Part shown: piece after piece, positions 10,445-18,826 of the stretch | Numbering within the stretch: the first letter of the stretch is position 1 | Layout of the letters: the number at the start of each line of letters is the position of its first letter | Source: Hyphomicrobiales bacterium | Lineage (GTDB): Bacteria > Pseudomonadota > Alphaproteobacteria > Rhizobiales > Xanthobacteraceae | Direction: 5' to 3' | Assembly (NCBI GenBank): GCA_003135415.1 | Contig: PLBP01000025.1 | Span: forward strand, 1 to 56,167 | Length of the DNA: 56,167 nt | The notes under the pieces: generated by a model | The model's input: the letters and a program-made list of their open reading frames with translations, nothing else | What the model was told of the DNA's origin: nothing | The model's database searches: none | Made by a program: the position numbers and the translations under genes

Positions 10445-10460
10445 TGTGACCGGCATCACA
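10445..10460. promoter_or_regulatory. Perfect TGTGA-N6-TCACA palindrome, CRP-type site
   Basis: TGTGACCGGCATCACA lies in the 293-base divergent region between the FecR gene (start 10377, minus) and the TPR/barrel gene (start 10671, plus). Both half-sites match the classical cAMP-CRP consensus exactly. A class III cyclase gene and a cyclic-nucleotide-binding protein gene are 2-4 kb away. The regulator itself is not encoded here. Exact match seen; function inferred. Confidence 0.55.
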
Positions 10461-10670
10461 GACTGCAGGATTTTCCCGTGCGTGGTAAGCGGGCAACAGA
10501 ATAGGGCTACAAATGGCTGGATTCGCTGGGGTTCCCGATTTCCGTTCCGCTCCGCCGCCTTGTCGCTGCCCATGCCCGCATGGCATTCTACGGCGTTTCT
10601 TGGGCGTGCCAATTCGCGAGCAAAATCAACTCTATTTGCCCGGCTATGGATCGGGCGAAGGTTGGGGGCG

Positions 10671-11810
10671 ATGAGACTAAGGCTATTCGCCTTGGCAATA
10701 TTCTTTCTGCTCGCGGCACCCATGGTGGCCGCAGCGGACGATCTTGCGCAGCTCAACGTGCAGATCGTGAACGACCCGACCAATATCGAACTCAACCTCC
10801 GCTATGCCCGGCTCGCGGAAGAGCGCGGTCAACCGCGCAAGGCGCTCGCCGCCTACGAGCGCGTTCTCGCCTACGATCCCAACAACGCCGAGGCGAAAAA
10901 AGGGCTGGAGCGCGTTCGCGCCGGCATTCTTCCGGCCGTCACCGAAATCTTCACCGAGTTCGGCGCCGGCTGGGACTCGAACCCGCATCTGGTGCCGACC
11001 GGACGAAGAAGCGACGCGGATTTGTTCGGCCGCGTTTCGATCCGCGACGAGCGGACGCTATGGGATACGCGCTGGCGCACCACCGGCCTTTTCATCGGAA
11101 ACATTTACAAGGATAGCGGCGACCTCGATTACGGCTACGGCTCGCTGGCCTTGGGCCCCGTCTATGCCATCAGTCCGACCTTCACGATGCATCCGGCTAT
11201 CGGGGGAGCGGCTTCCTATTTCGATCATCATCTATTCTATAGCGAAGCCTTCGCCAGCGTCATTTTCGAAGGCTATCAAAACGGTTGGGTGCAGACCTAC
11301 CGTTTTCGCGGCGGCTACCGCGACTTCGACAGTTTCTTCCCCGCGAGCGATGGCTTCTTCGCCGACGCAACCGCGAAATTCGCCAAGCCCGAAGTGTTCA
11401 CCGCCGGCGACCTCGTAGTCTTTTCGCCTTGGGTGCGCTGGAGCGGCGTCGGCGGCTCGTTCCTCACCAATACGCCGACGGTCGGCGTCTCGAACGACGT
11501 GCAGCTCGGCCGCTACGGCGAAGGCGGCGCGCGGCTCGAATATTATCTTACGCTCGTAGATTGGCTCATCGCCGGCGCGAACTTCTCCTACGGCGAGCGC
11601 GCTTACGCCAAATCGCCGCTTTCGACCGGCGCCTTCCTCAAGCGCCGCGACGATATCTATGGGCCCGGCGCTTCGCTGATCTTCCGCAATCTCGGAACGC
11701 TGCCCGGGGATGTCCGGCTCGATTACCGCTACGAGCGCGACAGTTCCAACGATCCGATGAGCAGCTACAACGACCACATCGTGACGCTGACCTACGCCCG
11801 CCGCTGGTAA
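10671..11810 (+). CDS. TPR protein with C-terminal outer-membrane beta-barrel-like domain
   Basis: A 379-residue protein. A signal peptide (residues 1-22, ending VAAA-DD) is followed by about two TPR units (residues 25-85: LRYARLAEERGQPRKALAAY and so on). The remaining 290 residues are rich in alternating aromatic/Gly segments (EFGAGWDSNP, YGYGSLALGPVY, FSPWVRWSG) and end with VTLTYARRW, an aromatic C-terminus typical of outer-membrane barrels. The start ATG 10671 follows a GGGGG-rich SD; longer upstream frames give no signal peptide. It resembles TPR-barrel proteins such as surface lipoprotein assembly modifiers. Likely partner of the FecR protein; substrate unknown. Confidence 0.75.
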   Translation: MRLRLFALAIFFLLAAPMVAAADDLAQLNVQIVNDPTNIELNLRYARLAEERGQPRKALAAYERVLAYDPNNAEAKKGLERVRAGILPAVTEIFTEFGAGWDSNPHLVPTGRRSDADLFGRVSIRDERTLWDTRWRTTGLFIGNIYKDSGDLDYGYGSLALGPVYAISPTFTMHPAIGGAASYFDHHLFYSEAFASVIFEGYQNGWVQTYRFRGGYRDFDSFFPASDGFFADATAKFAKPEVFTAGDLVVFSPWVRWSGVGGSFLTNTPTVGVSNDVQLGRYGEGGARLEYYLTLVDWLIAGANFSYGERAYAKSPLSTGAFLKRRDDIYGPGASLIFRNLGTLPGDVRLDYRYERDSSNDPMSSYNDHIVTLTYARRW

Positions 11811-11817
11811 AACGCGG

Positions 11818-12198
11818 CTAGCGTGTCAACAGCGCCACGATCGCGACATAGGTCGCGCCGTGCAGGAATTGATCGACGCCGAGCGCCCACCAAAACTGCG
11901 CATTGTCAGGCGTCCATTGCATTCGCTTGACGACCTGCTCTTTCGTCCAATCGATGTGATAGTGGACGATGAACTCGCCGACCATGATGGCGGCGGCGAG
12001 CGCCATCGATGGCGCGATCCATAAGAACACCGGCGTGGTGCCGAATGCGTGCAGACCGGCGTGCAGGATGCCGCCGGGATGGCCGTAAATTCCCTTGTTT
12101 TGATACTGGTACGAAGTCTGCAAAAAGAAATCGAATACCAGATGCTTGAAAAGCAGGATCAAGACGCCGACGAGCGCGATTTGCACCGGATCAGTCAT
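11818..12198 (-). CDS. DUF3307 family membrane protein
   Basis: A 126-residue protein with about four membrane segments and the DUF3307 features KHLVFDFFLQTSYQ and an internal HAGLHAFG. It is encoded 48 bases downstream of the CHASE2 cyclase on the same strand, so the two are probably co-transcribed. It is convergent with the TPR/barrel gene (7 bases apart). No biochemical function is established for the family; repeated His/Asp residues in the membrane helices are suggestive but unproven. Confidence 0.8.
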   Translation of the reverse strand: MTDPVQIALVGVLILLFKHLVFDFFLQTSYQYQNKGIYGHPGGILHAGLHAFGTTPVFLWIAPSMALAAAIMVGEFIVHYHIDWTKEQVVKRMQWTPDNAQFWWALGVDQFLHGATYVAIVALLTR

Positions 12199-12246
12199 GG
12201 CGCTTCCGATTATTCAGATCCTGAAGAGCGGTGTCTGTGATGGCCA

Positions 12247-14463
12247 TCACTTTTCCAATGCGGTGAAGGCACCGTCCCAATCGGCGGCCGCCGGTCGCGC
12301 GCGGAAATCCGCGATGCGGGCGGCAAAAATAGAATAGTAGGTATCGAGCGCGGTAATGCCAAGCGCGCGGCATTCGCCGATCGCGGCCTCGGCGACATCC
12401 CATTCCTGCCCTCGATAGGCCGCAAGAAACCGCTCGTGCTTTAATTTCAGCCGGGCGTGCAGATTATGGTCGCCCTCGAGCGTATCGAGCAGGGTATAGA
12501 TGCGCGCCGGCCGCACGCGGCCTTTCACCCGCACGAGATCGAGCTCGAGCGCGGGAAACGGGCCGGAATCGCCGATGGTCCGCTCGCCGGCGATCGCCGT
12601 CACGCCGTACGCTTTCGATAATCCCTCGAAGCGCGACGCGATGTTCACCTCGTCGCCGATCGCGGAATAATCGAAGCGCTGGGTGGAACCGAGATTGCCG
12701 ACGCAGCAACTGCCCGTGTTGATTCCGATTCCGATTTTGACGGTCTCGAATTCGCGGCCCGCCAGCACCGCGCGCTCCTGCCAGTCGCGATTGAGCGCTT
12801 CCATGCGCGCGGCCATGTCGAGGGCGGCGTTGCAGGCGAGCCGCGCATGATCAGGTTCGTCGAGCGGCGCGTTCCAGAACGCCATGATCGAATCGCCGAT
12901 GTACTTGTCGATCGTGCCGCGGTGGGCGAGAATGATCTCGGAAAGCGGCGTGAGCAATCCGTTGATGAAGGTCGTTAGCTCGTGCGCGCTCATGCGCTCG
13001 GAGATCGAGGTGAAATTTCGCACGTCGCAGAACAACAGCGTGATCTCGCGCACCTCGCCGCCGAGCTCTAACTTGTCGGGGTCGGCGAGCAATTCGCTGA
13101 CCACGTCCGGGGAAACATAGCGGCCGAAAGCGCCTTGAATTTCGCTCCGCTGCAATTCGACCCGCCGATAGATGTGAAACGTGGCAGCGGCCACCAGCAA
13201 AGCGATCCCGAGCGCGGGATAAAGCGGGTCGAACAACAGATCCGCATATTGGTAAGCGAGCCAGCCGGCGAGCAACAATCCGAGGACGGCAATGAGACCG
13301 ATGGCGCTCGACATGCGGGCCGAGACCCTTGGAAGAATCGCGGCGAGCAGGAGGCCAAGCCCCACGATCGCCAATTCCTCCATCGCCAGCGCATAATCGG
13401 GCCGCGTCAGCGTGCGCCCGCTCGTGACGTGCTCGATCATTTGGGCGATGATCTCGACGCCGGGGATCACCGGGTCGATCGGGGTAGCGCGAAGGTCGAG
13501 CAGTCCCGGCGCACTCGTGCCGATCAGAATGATGCGGCCGGAAATTTCCCTCTCGCTCGCCTCGCCCGAAAGCACCTTCGCCGCCGAAATAAAGCTCTCG
13601 GGCGTTGTGGCGCGAAACTTCATCCAAATCGCGCCCTGGGCGTCGGTCGGCACTTCGAGATTGCCGATGCGGACGTGATTGAGTCCGGAGCTTTTCCCGA
13701 AGGCGGTCTCGCCGCTCGCATTCGATGCCTTGAGCACGAAGGTCGAGGCGCCTTGTGCGATCCGCAACGCTTCCGCGGCGAGCGATGGAATGAAGCTGTC
13801 GCCGAGCCGGTAGACGAGTGCGACGCGGCGAACCACCTGGTCGCGGTCCGGTGTCCAGTTAAGCGCGCCGATTCCCTTCGCGGCGCTGGCGAGGATTTCG
13901 ATATTACCGGTGGCGCCAGAGAACGGAAACATGAACGGGCGCGGATCGTCGCCGGCGACGGCAAAACCCGCCTTGGGCTTGATCGAAGAAGCATTGCCCG
14001 CGGCGGTGAGGGTCGTCCCCAGCACGCTCGGCGTTTCTTTCAGCGTCTCCGCGAAGGTCTCGTCATTGGTCCGCGTCTTGCCGAGGAGGGGGGCGACCAG
14101 CGCCGCCTGCTCGGGCGGCATGCGTTTCAGCACCTCCTCGAGCGAGGTGCGGTCGGCCTCGGGAAACATAATGTCGAAGGCGACGGCGACGGCGCCCTTC
14201 TCGGCGAGCTTTTGCACGAGTTCGGCGAGCACCGTTCGCGGCCACGGCCATTGGCCGAGCAGGGCGATCGAACGCTCGTCGACATCGACGATGCGGACGG
14301 GCACGGTTTCGTCGAAGGCCTGCGGCGAAAAGCGCTGATAGCTGTCGAAGGCGATCAGCCGGAGCGCCTGCACGAAGAACGGATCGAGCGCGCGCACGGC
14401 CACGACCGCCGCGATCACGCTCGAAACCAAGAGGATGTAGAAACCGCCCGAGCGAACCTTCAT
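12247..14463 (-). CDS. CHASE2-domain class III adenylate/guanylate cyclase
   Basis: A 738-residue membrane cyclase. An N-terminal membrane anchor (about 8-28) precedes a large extracytoplasmic CHASE2 sensor (about 35-340, with DVDERSIALLGQWPWPR and RIILIGTSAPGL), then three transmembrane helices (about 355-430) and a cytoplasmic cyclase domain. The metal-binding Asp residues are visible in LFCDVRNFTS (about 480) and KYIGDSIMAFW (about 520), and the nucleotide-binding stretch in YSAIGDEVNIASRFE (about 602). It probably makes cAMP or cGMP in response to a periplasmic signal. It is divergent from a cyclic-nucleotide-binding protein (68-base gap), forming an obvious signalling pair. Confidence 0.93.
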   Translation of the reverse strand: MKVRSGGFYILLVSSVIAAVVAVRALDPFFVQALRLIAFDSYQRFSPQAFDETVPVRIVDVDERSIALLGQWPWPRTVLAELVQKLAEKGAVAVAFDIMFPEADRTSLEEVLKRMPPEQAALVAPLLGKTRTNDETFAETLKETPSVLGTTLTAAGNASSIKPKAGFAVAGDDPRPFMFPFSGATGNIEILASAAKGIGALNWTPDRDQVVRRVALVYRLGDSFIPSLAAEALRIAQGASTFVLKASNASGETAFGKSSGLNHVRIGNLEVPTDAQGAIWMKFRATTPESFISAAKVLSGEASEREISGRIILIGTSAPGLLDLRATPIDPVIPGVEIIAQMIEHVTSGRTLTRPDYALAMEELAIVGLGLLLAAILPRVSARMSSAIGLIAVLGLLLAGWLAYQYADLLFDPLYPALGIALLVAAATFHIYRRVELQRSEIQGAFGRYVSPDVVSELLADPDKLELGGEVREITLLFCDVRNFTSISERMSAHELTTFINGLLTPLSEIILAHRGTIDKYIGDSIMAFWNAPLDEPDHARLACNAALDMAARMEALNRDWQERAVLAGREFETVKIGIGINTGSCCVGNLGSTQRFDYSAIGDEVNIASRFEGLSKAYGVTAIAGERTIGDSGPFPALELDLVRVKGRVRPARIYTLLDTLEGDHNLHARLKLKHERFLAAYRGQEWDVAEAAIGECRALGITALDTYYSIFAARIADFRARPAAADWDGAFTALEK

Positions 14464-14531
14464 CGCCTTCGCCTAAAACAACGGGAAAGGTTATACATCG
14501 AATTGAAGCGCCTTTGTTCGGGGAGGACTCG

Positions 14532-15194
14532 ATGAATATCGGACCGTTGCATATCGGGTTAGCCGAGGCATTCGCGGCGATGGGCGCCGTGTTTGCCGCC
14601 GCCACCTATGCGATGCAAACCATGGTTCCCTTGCGCATTGCCGGCATCATCAGCAACATCTTCTTTATTCTGTTCGGCTATTTCAGCAAATCCTACCCCA
14701 CGCTCTTTCTTTATCTTCTTCTCTTGCCGCTCAACGCAATACGGCTGCGGCAAATGATGCAGCTCGTGAAAAACGTCAAACTCGCTTCCGCAGGCGACTT
14801 GTCGATGGAATGGCTGAAACCTTTCATGACCAGGCGGCAATATTTCGCCGGCGATATCCTCTTTAATAAGGGCGATGCGGCCGACGAAATGTTCTACACG
14901 GTGTCGGGGAAGTTTCTCCTGCCCGAACTTGGAATCAATGTCGGACCAGGCCAGCTCGTGGGCGAACTGGGCCTGCTTGCACCCGAGAACAAACGCACCG
15001 CGACGCTTGAATGCCTGGAGGGCGGCGATGTACTCACCCTCAACTACGACAAGGTGCGCGAGCTCTATTTCCAGAACCCGCAATTCGGCTTTTACTTCCT
15101 CAAGCTTACGAGCGAGCGGCTGTTGCAAAACATCGCCCGGCTGGAGACGCGGCTCGAAGGCAAGCAAGCCCTCGCCGCGGCCGCCGGCCATTGA
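14532..15194 (+). CDS. Membrane-anchored cyclic-nucleotide-binding domain protein
   Basis: A 220-residue protein. Two to three membrane helices occupy residues about 8-80 (FAAMGAVFAAATYAM, IAGIISNIFFILFGYF, TLFLYLLLLPLNAI), followed by a cyclic-nucleotide-binding fold (about 95-205) with ILFNKGDAADEMFYTVSGKF and GQLVGELGLLAPENKRTAT. The phosphate-binding Arg (R156-type) is present. No helix-turn-helix follows, so it is not a CRP transcription factor; the nucleotide probably controls a membrane activity. ATG 14532 has GGGGAGG five bases upstream; an upstream TTG at 14514 is less likely. It is divergent from the CHASE2 cyclase. Confidence 0.85.
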   Translation: MNIGPLHIGLAEAFAAMGAVFAAATYAMQTMVPLRIAGIISNIFFILFGYFSKSYPTLFLYLLLLPLNAIRLRQMMQLVKNVKLASAGDLSMEWLKPFMTRRQYFAGDILFNKGDAADEMFYTVSGKFLLPELGINVGPGQLVGELGLLAPENKRTATLECLEGGDVLTLNYDKVRELYFQNPQFGFYFLKLTSERLLQNIARLETRLEGKQALAAAAGH

Positions 15195-15204
15195 GAGCGA
15201 GCGC

Positions 15205-16011
15205 TTGAAGCCAGCGCTGCAAATCGGTCTCGCGGGTCTCGGCGCCGTCGGGCGCGAAGTCGCGCGCAGGCTGGCGGCGGGGATTCCCGGTCTGCGCCTC
15301 GCGGCGGTCGCCGTACGCGACCCCGGAAAGGCACACAGCACGCTTGCGGGCTTCAAGGATGTGAAGATTGTCTCGGTGGAGGCGCTCGCCGAGCACTGCG
15401 ACGTCATCGTCGAGGGTCTGCCGCCGAAAGAATTTCGCACCGTGGCCGTTCCCGCGATCGAGCGCGGGCGGATTTTCGTTCCGCTCAGCGTCGGCCAGTT
15501 GCTGGAAAACGGGGATCTCATCGAGCGAGCGCGAGAGACGGGCGCCCGCATCCTGGTGCCGACCGGCGCGCTCATTGGGCTCGATGCCGTGCGCGCCGCG
15601 GCCGAAGGTACGATCCGCTCGGTCACCATGGTGACGAAAAAGCCGCCCGAAGGGTTGGAGGGCGCGCCTTATCTCGTCGAGCGGAACATTTCGCTCACCG
15701 GCCTGAAGGCGCCGCTCAAAGTATTCGACGGCTCGGCGCGCGAGGGCGCGCGCGGATTCCCCGCCAACGTCAATGTCGCCGCCGCCTTGAGTTTGGCCGG
15801 CATCGGGCCCGACAAGACGCGGCTCGAGATCTGGGCGGACCCCGGTATCGGACGCAACAGCCATCGCATCGAGGTCGACGCCGAGGTCGCCCGCTTCTCG
15901 ATGACGATCGAGAACGTGCCTTCGGAAAATCCGCGCACCGGGCGGATCGTGGCACTCAGCGTGGTGGCGCTGTTGCGGGGGCTGGTTTCGGAATTAAGGG
16001 TGGGGACCTAA
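15205..16011 (+). CDS. nadX: L-aspartate dehydrogenase
   Basis: A 268-residue NAD(P)-dependent enzyme that converts L-aspartate to iminoaspartate/oxaloacetate, in NAD biosynthesis or aspartate catabolism. The Rossmann motif GLAGLGAVGREVARR begins at about residue 7; C-terminal family motifs are NVNVAAALSLAG, LEIWADPGI with the active-site His nearby (NSHRIEVD), and NPRTGRIVALSV. The family is about 265 residues long, which selects the TTG at 15205 (GAGCGAG upstream) over a frame open back to 14875. It follows the cyclic-nucleotide-binding gene by 10 bases and precedes an aldehyde dehydrogenase, a common pairing in Bradyrhizobium relatives. Confidence 0.85.
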   Translation: MKPALQIGLAGLGAVGREVARRLAAGIPGLRLAAVAVRDPGKAHSTLAGFKDVKIVSVEALAEHCDVIVEGLPPKEFRTVAVPAIERGRIFVPLSVGQLLENGDLIERARETGARILVPTGALIGLDAVRAAAEGTIRSVTMVTKKPPEGLEGAPYLVERNISLTGLKAPLKVFDGSAREGARGFPANVNVAAALSLAGIGPDKTRLEIWADPGIGRNSHRIEVDAEVARFSMTIENVPSENPRTGRIVALSVVALLRGLVSELRVGT

Positions 16012-16147
16012 TCCCGTTCGAGGCGGCGCGAGACTCAACCCGTCCCGCCTCGCGGGACTGACCCGCGGGAAGCGGCGGGTGACGCGGCGGGCGGAATGGA
16101 ATAAGGTCCCGCCCGAAATCCAAACAAAAACACCGGCGAGGAGCGCG

Positions 16148-17575
16148 ATGTACACCGAACTCGGACTATTCATCGGCGGCAAGTGGACGAACGGCGCGAA
16201 CCGCAAAAGCGAACCCGTGATCAACCCCGCGAACGAGAAGCCGCTCGCAGACCTGCCGCACGCCTCGAAGGGCGATCTCGACGAGGCGGTCGAAGCCGCG
16301 AAGAAGGGCTTCGAAGTGTGGCGGAAAACCTCGGCTTGGGACCGCGGCCGCGTCATGCGCAAGGCCGCCGACCTCATGCGCGAGCGCGTTGACGCCATCG
16401 GCAAAATCCTCACCCAGGAACAGGGTAAGACGCTTGCGGAGGCGAAGGGCGAAGTGCTCGCCGCCGCCGACGTGATCGAATGGATGGGCGAAGAAGGAAA
16501 ACGCGCTTACGGCCGCATTATCCCCTCGCGGCTCCCCGGCACGCGGCAGATGGTGATGCAGGAGCCGGTCGGCATCTGCGCCGCCTTCACGCCGTGGAAT
16601 TTCCCGGCGATTACGCCCGCGCGCAAGATCGCGGGCGCGCTCGGCGCCGGCTGCTCGCTGATCCTGAAAGCCTCGGAAGAAACGCCGGGCACGGCGGTCG
16701 AGATGGCGCGCGCCTTCGCCGACGCGGGGCTCCCGGCGGGCGTGCTTAATCTCGTGTTCGGAATTCCCGGCGAGATTTCCGAGCACCTGATTGCAAAGCC
16801 CGAGATTCGCAAGATTTCCTTCACCGGCTCGATCCCGGTCGGCAAGCATCTCGTCAAGCTCGCCGCCGACACGATGAAGCGCGTCACCATGGAGCTCGGC
16901 GGCCATTCGCCGGTGATCGTGTTCGACGACGTCGACCCCGAAAAGACTGCGGACGCGGCCGCCGCCGGAAAATACCGCAATGCCGGCCAGGTTTGCGTTT
17001 CGCCGACGCGTTTCTATGTGCAGGAAAATTCCTACAATAAATTCGCCGCCCGCTTCACCGAGAAGGCGAAGGGATTGAAGCTCGGCGACGGCCTCGACAA
17101 GGATACGCGCATGGGTCCGCTCGCCAACGCCCGCCGGCTCGACGCGATGAACGCCATCGTCGCCGATTGCCAGAGCCGCGGCGGCAAGCTCGCCACCGGC
17201 GGCAAGCGCCACGGCAACCAGGGCTACTTCTTCGAGCCGACGGTGGTGACGGACTTGCCCGACGATTCCAAAATCATGACCCAGGAGCCGTTCGGGCCGG
17301 TGGCGCCGATCATTCCGTTCAAGACCTTTGACGAGGTGGTGGCGCGCGCCAATTCCCTCCCCTTCGGGCTCGCGGCCTACGCCTTCACCAACAACGCCAA
17401 GCAAGCGGCCGCGATCGGCGACGCGCTCGAGGCCGGCATGGTGGGCGTCAACACCTATGCCATCTCGATGGCGGAGACGCCGTTCGGCGGCATCAAAGAA
17501 AGTGGCTATGGCCACGAAGGCTCGATCGAGGGCCTCGAGGCCTACATGACGAAAAAATACATCGCCCAGGCGTGA
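16148..17575 (+). CDS. NAD(P)-dependent aldehyde dehydrogenase, succinate-semialdehyde type
   Basis: A 475-residue aldehyde dehydrogenase. It shows the cofactor motif FTPWNFPAITPARK, the FTGSIPVGKHL glycine loop, the catalytic Glu in MELGGHSPVI and the catalytic Cys in NAGQVCVSPTR, plus the C-terminal ETPFGGIKESGYGHEG. The pattern is closest to GabD-type enzymes, which oxidise succinate semialdehyde to succinate. ATG 16148 has GAGGAG upstream and gives normal length. Because boxD is missing from the box cluster, an activity on dehydroadipyl-CoA semialdehyde cannot be excluded, but BoxD proteins are longer and distinct. A strong terminator follows. Confidence 0.88.
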   Translation: MYTELGLFIGGKWTNGANRKSEPVINPANEKPLADLPHASKGDLDEAVEAAKKGFEVWRKTSAWDRGRVMRKAADLMRERVDAIGKILTQEQGKTLAEAKGEVLAAADVIEWMGEEGKRAYGRIIPSRLPGTRQMVMQEPVGICAAFTPWNFPAITPARKIAGALGAGCSLILKASEETPGTAVEMARAFADAGLPAGVLNLVFGIPGEISEHLIAKPEIRKISFTGSIPVGKHLVKLAADTMKRVTMELGGHSPVIVFDDVDPEKTADAAAAGKYRNAGQVCVSPTRFYVQENSYNKFAARFTEKAKGLKLGDGLDKDTRMGPLANARRLDAMNAIVADCQSRGGKLATGGKRHGNQGYFFEPTVVTDLPDDSKIMTQEPFGPVAPIIPFKTFDEVVARANSLPFGLAAYAFTNNAKQAAAIGDALEAGMVGVNTYAISMAETPFGGIKESGYGHEGSIEGLEAYMTKKYIAQA

Positions 17576-17610
17576 AGCCCGGCTTCGGGCGAGCCTTATC
17601 CTTCTTTATG

Positions 17611-17636
17611 AGCTGGCGGCCTTCGGGCCGCCAGCT
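17611..17636 (+). terminator. Rho-independent terminator after the aldehyde dehydrogenase
   Basis: A perfect 11-bp G+C-rich stem (AGCTGGCGGCC / GGCCGCCAGCT) with an extra-stable UUCG tetraloop is followed by TGCTTTTG. It lies 36 bases after the aldehyde dehydrogenase stop. Confidence 0.8.
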
Positions 17637-17899
17637 TGCTTTTGGGCGGGTGAAATCACGCGCCGTCCACAGCTTTTCCCCAGCCCGGCCGCCGCGCAGG
17701 GTTCGGGACGCTCGAGTGTTCAAATAGCTGGGAAAATCAACCTGATACCGGCCGCTCCTTCCCCGGCGGCCGCAACGGATGAACGGGTTTTTCGTGTTAG
17801 ATTTCCGGGTCGCCGCGCTTTCTCCACAGGCCTATTCTCGCGCGCAAGCACCAGCCGCGGGAAGCTTCATTCCAAGCGGTCATCGCCGGAACCAACAAT
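17637..17899. other. Intergenic region upstream of the ECF sigma operon
   Basis: No gene is visible here. It must hold the promoter of the sigma/efflux operon. GGGAA-type sequences near 17730 and 17860 are candidate ECF -35 elements, but no matching -10 is convincing, so no site is called. Confidence 0.4.
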
Positions 17900-18445
17900 A
17901 TGGACGAGGCGAGCGATGAAGAGCTCATGCTGCGCATCGCGAAGGGCGACCAGCGGGCGTTTCGCACGCTCGCGCCGCGCTACGCCGTGCGCGCCATTTC
18001 GCTCGCCCGCGGGATCGTGGGCAACGAGGCGGACGCCGAGGAAATCGTGCAGGAAGCTTTGCTCCGCGTTTGGGTCAATGCGCCGCGCTGGCGCCCGCAA
18101 GCGGCTTTTCGCACCTGGTTCTACCGCATCGTTTTCAATCTCTCGCTCAACCGGCGGCGGCGCGCGCCGTTTCTGCCGCTCGAGGCGGCCGGCGACCCGC
18201 CCGATCCCGCCGCCGATGCAAGCGAGCGGATCGAGCGCAACGAAAGCGACCAAATGGTCGCAGCCGCGATCACGGCGTTGCCCGGGCGCCAGCGCGCCGT
18301 GATCATGCTCACTTACGACGAGGAGTTGACCAATGCCGAAGCCGCGATGGTTCTGGGAACTTCAGTGGCCGGCGTCGAATCCTTGCTCGTGCGGGCCAAG
18401 CGTACGCTGCGGGAAAAGCTCGGCCCGCTCCTCGACAAAAGCTGA
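17900..18445 (+). CDS. ECF-family RNA polymerase sigma factor
   Basis: A 181-residue group IV sigma factor. Region 2 (about 8-80) includes DAEEIVQEALLRVWVNAPRW and the typical AFRTWFYRIVFNLSLNRRRR; a short acidic linker leads to region 4 (about 118-172) with ALPGRQRAVIMLTY and the helix-turn-helix LTNAEAAMVLGTSVAGVESLLVR. The next two genes encode a small membrane protein and a CnrX-like periplasmic sensor, then an RND efflux system, so it most likely activates its own operon in response to a metal or envelope stress. Start ATG 17900 gives the normal length. Confidence 0.93.
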   Translation: MDEASDEELMLRIAKGDQRAFRTLAPRYAVRAISLARGIVGNEADAEEIVQEALLRVWVNAPRWRPQAAFRTWFYRIVFNLSLNRRRRAPFLPLEAAGDPPDPAADASERIERNESDQMVAAAITALPGRQRAVIMLTYDEELTNAEAAMVLGTSVAGVESLLVRAKRTLREKLGPLLDKS

Positions 18446-18475
18446 CATAACAAAAGCTGACATGGAGACCGACCT

Positions 18476-18826
18476 ATGAATCGCTTCGACGAATTCATCG
18501 TCTGGCATCTGAAGGCGAGCCGCGGCACCGACGAACGATCGGCGGCGCGCGTGGTTTCGGCGCTCGCTTTGAGGCCGCTGCCGCGGCAGCGCCATTCCTG
18601 GTTCCGGAGTTGGCCGAGCGCGCTTTTGAACAATGATTTTGCTCCGGCCTGGCCGCGGCTCGCGGCACTCGCCTGCGTGGCGCTGGTCGGCTGCACCATC
18701 GGCTTCTTCGGTCCGAGCACACGCGCCTTCCAGCGCTCGGGCTGGATCGTCGCCATTGCGCAGAATTCGGACGACGTAAGCGGGCTCGTGTTCGAGCCTG
18801 AGCCGCTGACGGGAGCGAAGCCATGA
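18476..18826 (+). CDS. Small single-pass membrane protein, candidate anti-sigma factor
   Basis: A 116-residue protein with a cytoplasmic Arg-rich N-terminus, one membrane helix (about 60-80, RLAALACVALVGCTIGFF) and a short periplasmic tail. No named domain is recognised. It sits between the ECF sigma gene and a CnrX-like sensor and overlaps the latter by four bases (ATGA at 18823-18826). That arrangement parallels the CnrYXH system, in which CnrY is a short single-pass anti-sigma factor bound by CnrX in the periplasm. The anti-sigma assignment rests on topology and context only. Confidence 0.6.
   Translation: MNRFDEFIVWHLKASRGTDERSAARVVSALALRPLPRQRHSWFRSWPSALLNNDFAPAWPRLAALACVALVGCTIGFFGPSTRAFQRSGWIVAIAQNSDDVSGLVFEPEPLTGAKP

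Noticed and set aside
13135-14535. 466-residue plus-strand frame opposite the CHASE2 cyclase
   Set aside because: The cyclase on the minus strand has complete domains and motifs; this frame has none and a biased Arg/Gly/Ala composition.
14875-16011. Longer version of aspartate dehydrogenase
   Set aside because: The extra N-terminal residues are an out-of-frame reading of the cyclic-nucleotide-binding gene. Family length supports the start at 15205.
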